A stretch of 6,883 nucleotides of DNA from an uncultured Lachnospiraceae bacterium (lineage in GTDB: Bacteria; Bacillota; Clostridia; Lachnospirales; Lachnospiraceae). Below, in pieces: positions 6,033-6,883 of this stretch. The notes beneath the pieces are model-generated. The model was not told the origin of the DNA. It searched no databases and saw only the letters and a list, made by a program, of their open reading frames with translations. The DNA lies in assembly GCA_945492935.1 (NCBI GenBank), contig CALYVE010000090.1, positions 1-6,883 of the forward strand. Direction: 5' to 3'. The translations under genes were made by a program, and so were the position numbers. How positions within the stretch are numbered: the stretch's first letter is position 1; each line of letters opens with the position of its first letter.

Positions 6033-6883
6033 ATGGATATCGATTTTGTGATTACGTGGGTCGATGGCGCCGATTCTGTCTGGAAAAAAGAAAAAGAAAA
6101 TTACATACCGGAAGACGAAAATGATGACAGCGACGGCAGATATCGCGACTGGGATTTGCTTCGTTTCTGGCTTCGCGGTGTCGAAAAATACGCAGGCTGG
6201 GTACGGAAGATCCATTTCATTACATGGGGGCATGTGCCGAAATGGCTTGTTGAGGAACATCCGAAGCTTCATATCGTTTTGCATGAGGATTATCTTCCGA
6301 AGGAAATTTTGCCGACGTATAACAGCTGTGTGCTTGAGTTGTTCCTGCACAAAATTCCGGGACTTGCAAAGCATTTCGTCTATTTTAATGACGATATGTT
6401 TTTAACAAAAAACGTTCGTCCGGAAGATTTTTTCAAGGATGGACTTCCGTGTGATATGCTGGCGTTTCAGCCGGTTGTTGCAAATGCCGGAAATCCGCTT
6501 ATGTCACGTGTCTATATGAACCATTCCATCGTGCTTGCCAAGCATTTTGATAAGCGTTCGAATGTGAAGGCACACATGAAAAATTATTTCAAAATAGGAT
6601 ATCCGCTCCTTCATTTTTTCTATAACGCACTGGAACTTTGTTTTCCGCGTTATACCGGTTTTTATACGGTACACGGACCATCTGCTTTTTTAAAGCAGAC
6701 GTATGAGGATGTTTGGGAGAAGGAACATGATTTGCTTATGAAGATTGCCCACAACCGGTTTCGGAGTAATACGGATGTGTCACAATATTTGTTCCGTGAG
6801 TGGCAGAAGCTTTCGGGCAATTTTAAGCCCAAAAACGTGGAAAAGCAGCTTGCTTATTTTGAGATTGGGCAGGACAATCATAA
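6033..6883 (+). CDS. Stealth-family sugar-phosphate transferase (partial, 3' end outside window)
   Basis: An open frame of 283 complete codons runs off the right edge. Stealth proteins transfer hexose-1-phosphate from a nucleotide sugar to a growing polysaccharide, forming phosphodiester links in capsules and exopolysaccharides. The conserved regions are visible: IDFVITWVDG at 3-12 (CR1); RDWDLLRFWLRGVEKYAGWV at 38-57, continuing through KIHFIT, HVPKWL and YFNDDMFL at 117-124 (CR2); a later block with HGPSAFLK at 214-221 (CR3-like); and HNRFRSNTDVS near 240-250 (CR4-like). The acidic DD pair at 120-121 is typical. There is no signal peptide or membrane segment, consistent with cytoplasmic action. 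It follows the anchored DUF4832-type gene by 15 bp and shares its operon. Bacterial relatives are often 300-350 residues, so little should be missing. Family assignment is firm; sugar and acceptor are unknown. Confidence 0.92.
   Translation, partial: MDIDFVITWVDGADSVWKKEKENYIPEDENDDSDGRYRDWDLLRFWLRGVEKYAGWVRKIHFITWGHVPKWLVEEHPKLHIVLHEDYLPKEILPTYNSCVLELFLHKIPGLAKHFVYFNDDMFLTKNVRPEDFFKDGLPCDMLAFQPVVANAGNPLMSRVYMNHSIVLAKHFDKRSNVKAHMKNYFKIGYPLLHFFYNALELCFPRYTGFYTVHGPSAFLKQTYEDVWEKEHDLLMKIAHNRFRSNTDVSQYLFREWQKLSGNFKPKNVEKQLAYFEIGQDNH

Noticed and set aside
6064..6405. Plus-strand frame inside the Stealth gene beginning MAPILSGKKKKK.
   Set aside because: It is a shifted frame of the Stealth coding region, whose own frame carries all the conserved motifs.

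Overview
The window is a compact stretch of a surface-polysaccharide or glycoconjugate gene cluster, all on the + strand. It suggests a low-to-mid GC Gram-positive Clostridia genome, most likely of the Lachnospiraceae type (Roseburia/Agathobacter/Lachnospira-like). The grounds are purine-rich Shine-Dalgarno sites before nearly every gene, AT-leaning codon use, and a set of families I associate with cell-surface glycan loci of that group. The taxonomic call is inference, not proof.

Layout: the last 20 codons of an upstream gene (1-63) are followed by a DPM1-like GT2 glycosyltransferase (97-879). Next is a signal-less DUF4874/DUF4832-type protein (872-2170), which overlaps the GT2 by 8 bp. Then comes an 807-residue polytopic membrane protein with a large C-terminal soluble domain, probably GT-C-like (2189-4612). 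A second, membrane-anchored DUF4874/DUF4832-type protein follows (4593-6017, 20 bp overlap). Last is a Stealth-family sugar-phosphate transferase (6033 to the window end, cut off). No intergenic gap exceeds 33 bp, and I see no promoter or terminator inside the window, so this looks like the interior of one operon. There are no RNA genes, mobile elements or CRISPR arrays.

How the genes may work together (inference): the GT2 would load a sugar onto a polyprenyl phosphate at the inner membrane face. The GT-C-like protein would use that lipid-linked sugar outside the membrane. The Stealth protein would add a hexose-1-phosphate, giving a phosphodiester-linked polymer. The two DUF4874/DUF4832 proteins would act on the glycan, one inside and one outside the cell.

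The most striking feature is that pair of paralogues. They share an almost identical set of motifs but are predicted to sit on opposite sides of the membrane. Their cysteine content differs accordingly: 15 in the cytosolic copy against 6 in the exported part of the other. The function of this protein family is not firmly established to my knowledge, so the cluster is a good place to look for an undescribed glycan-processing step.
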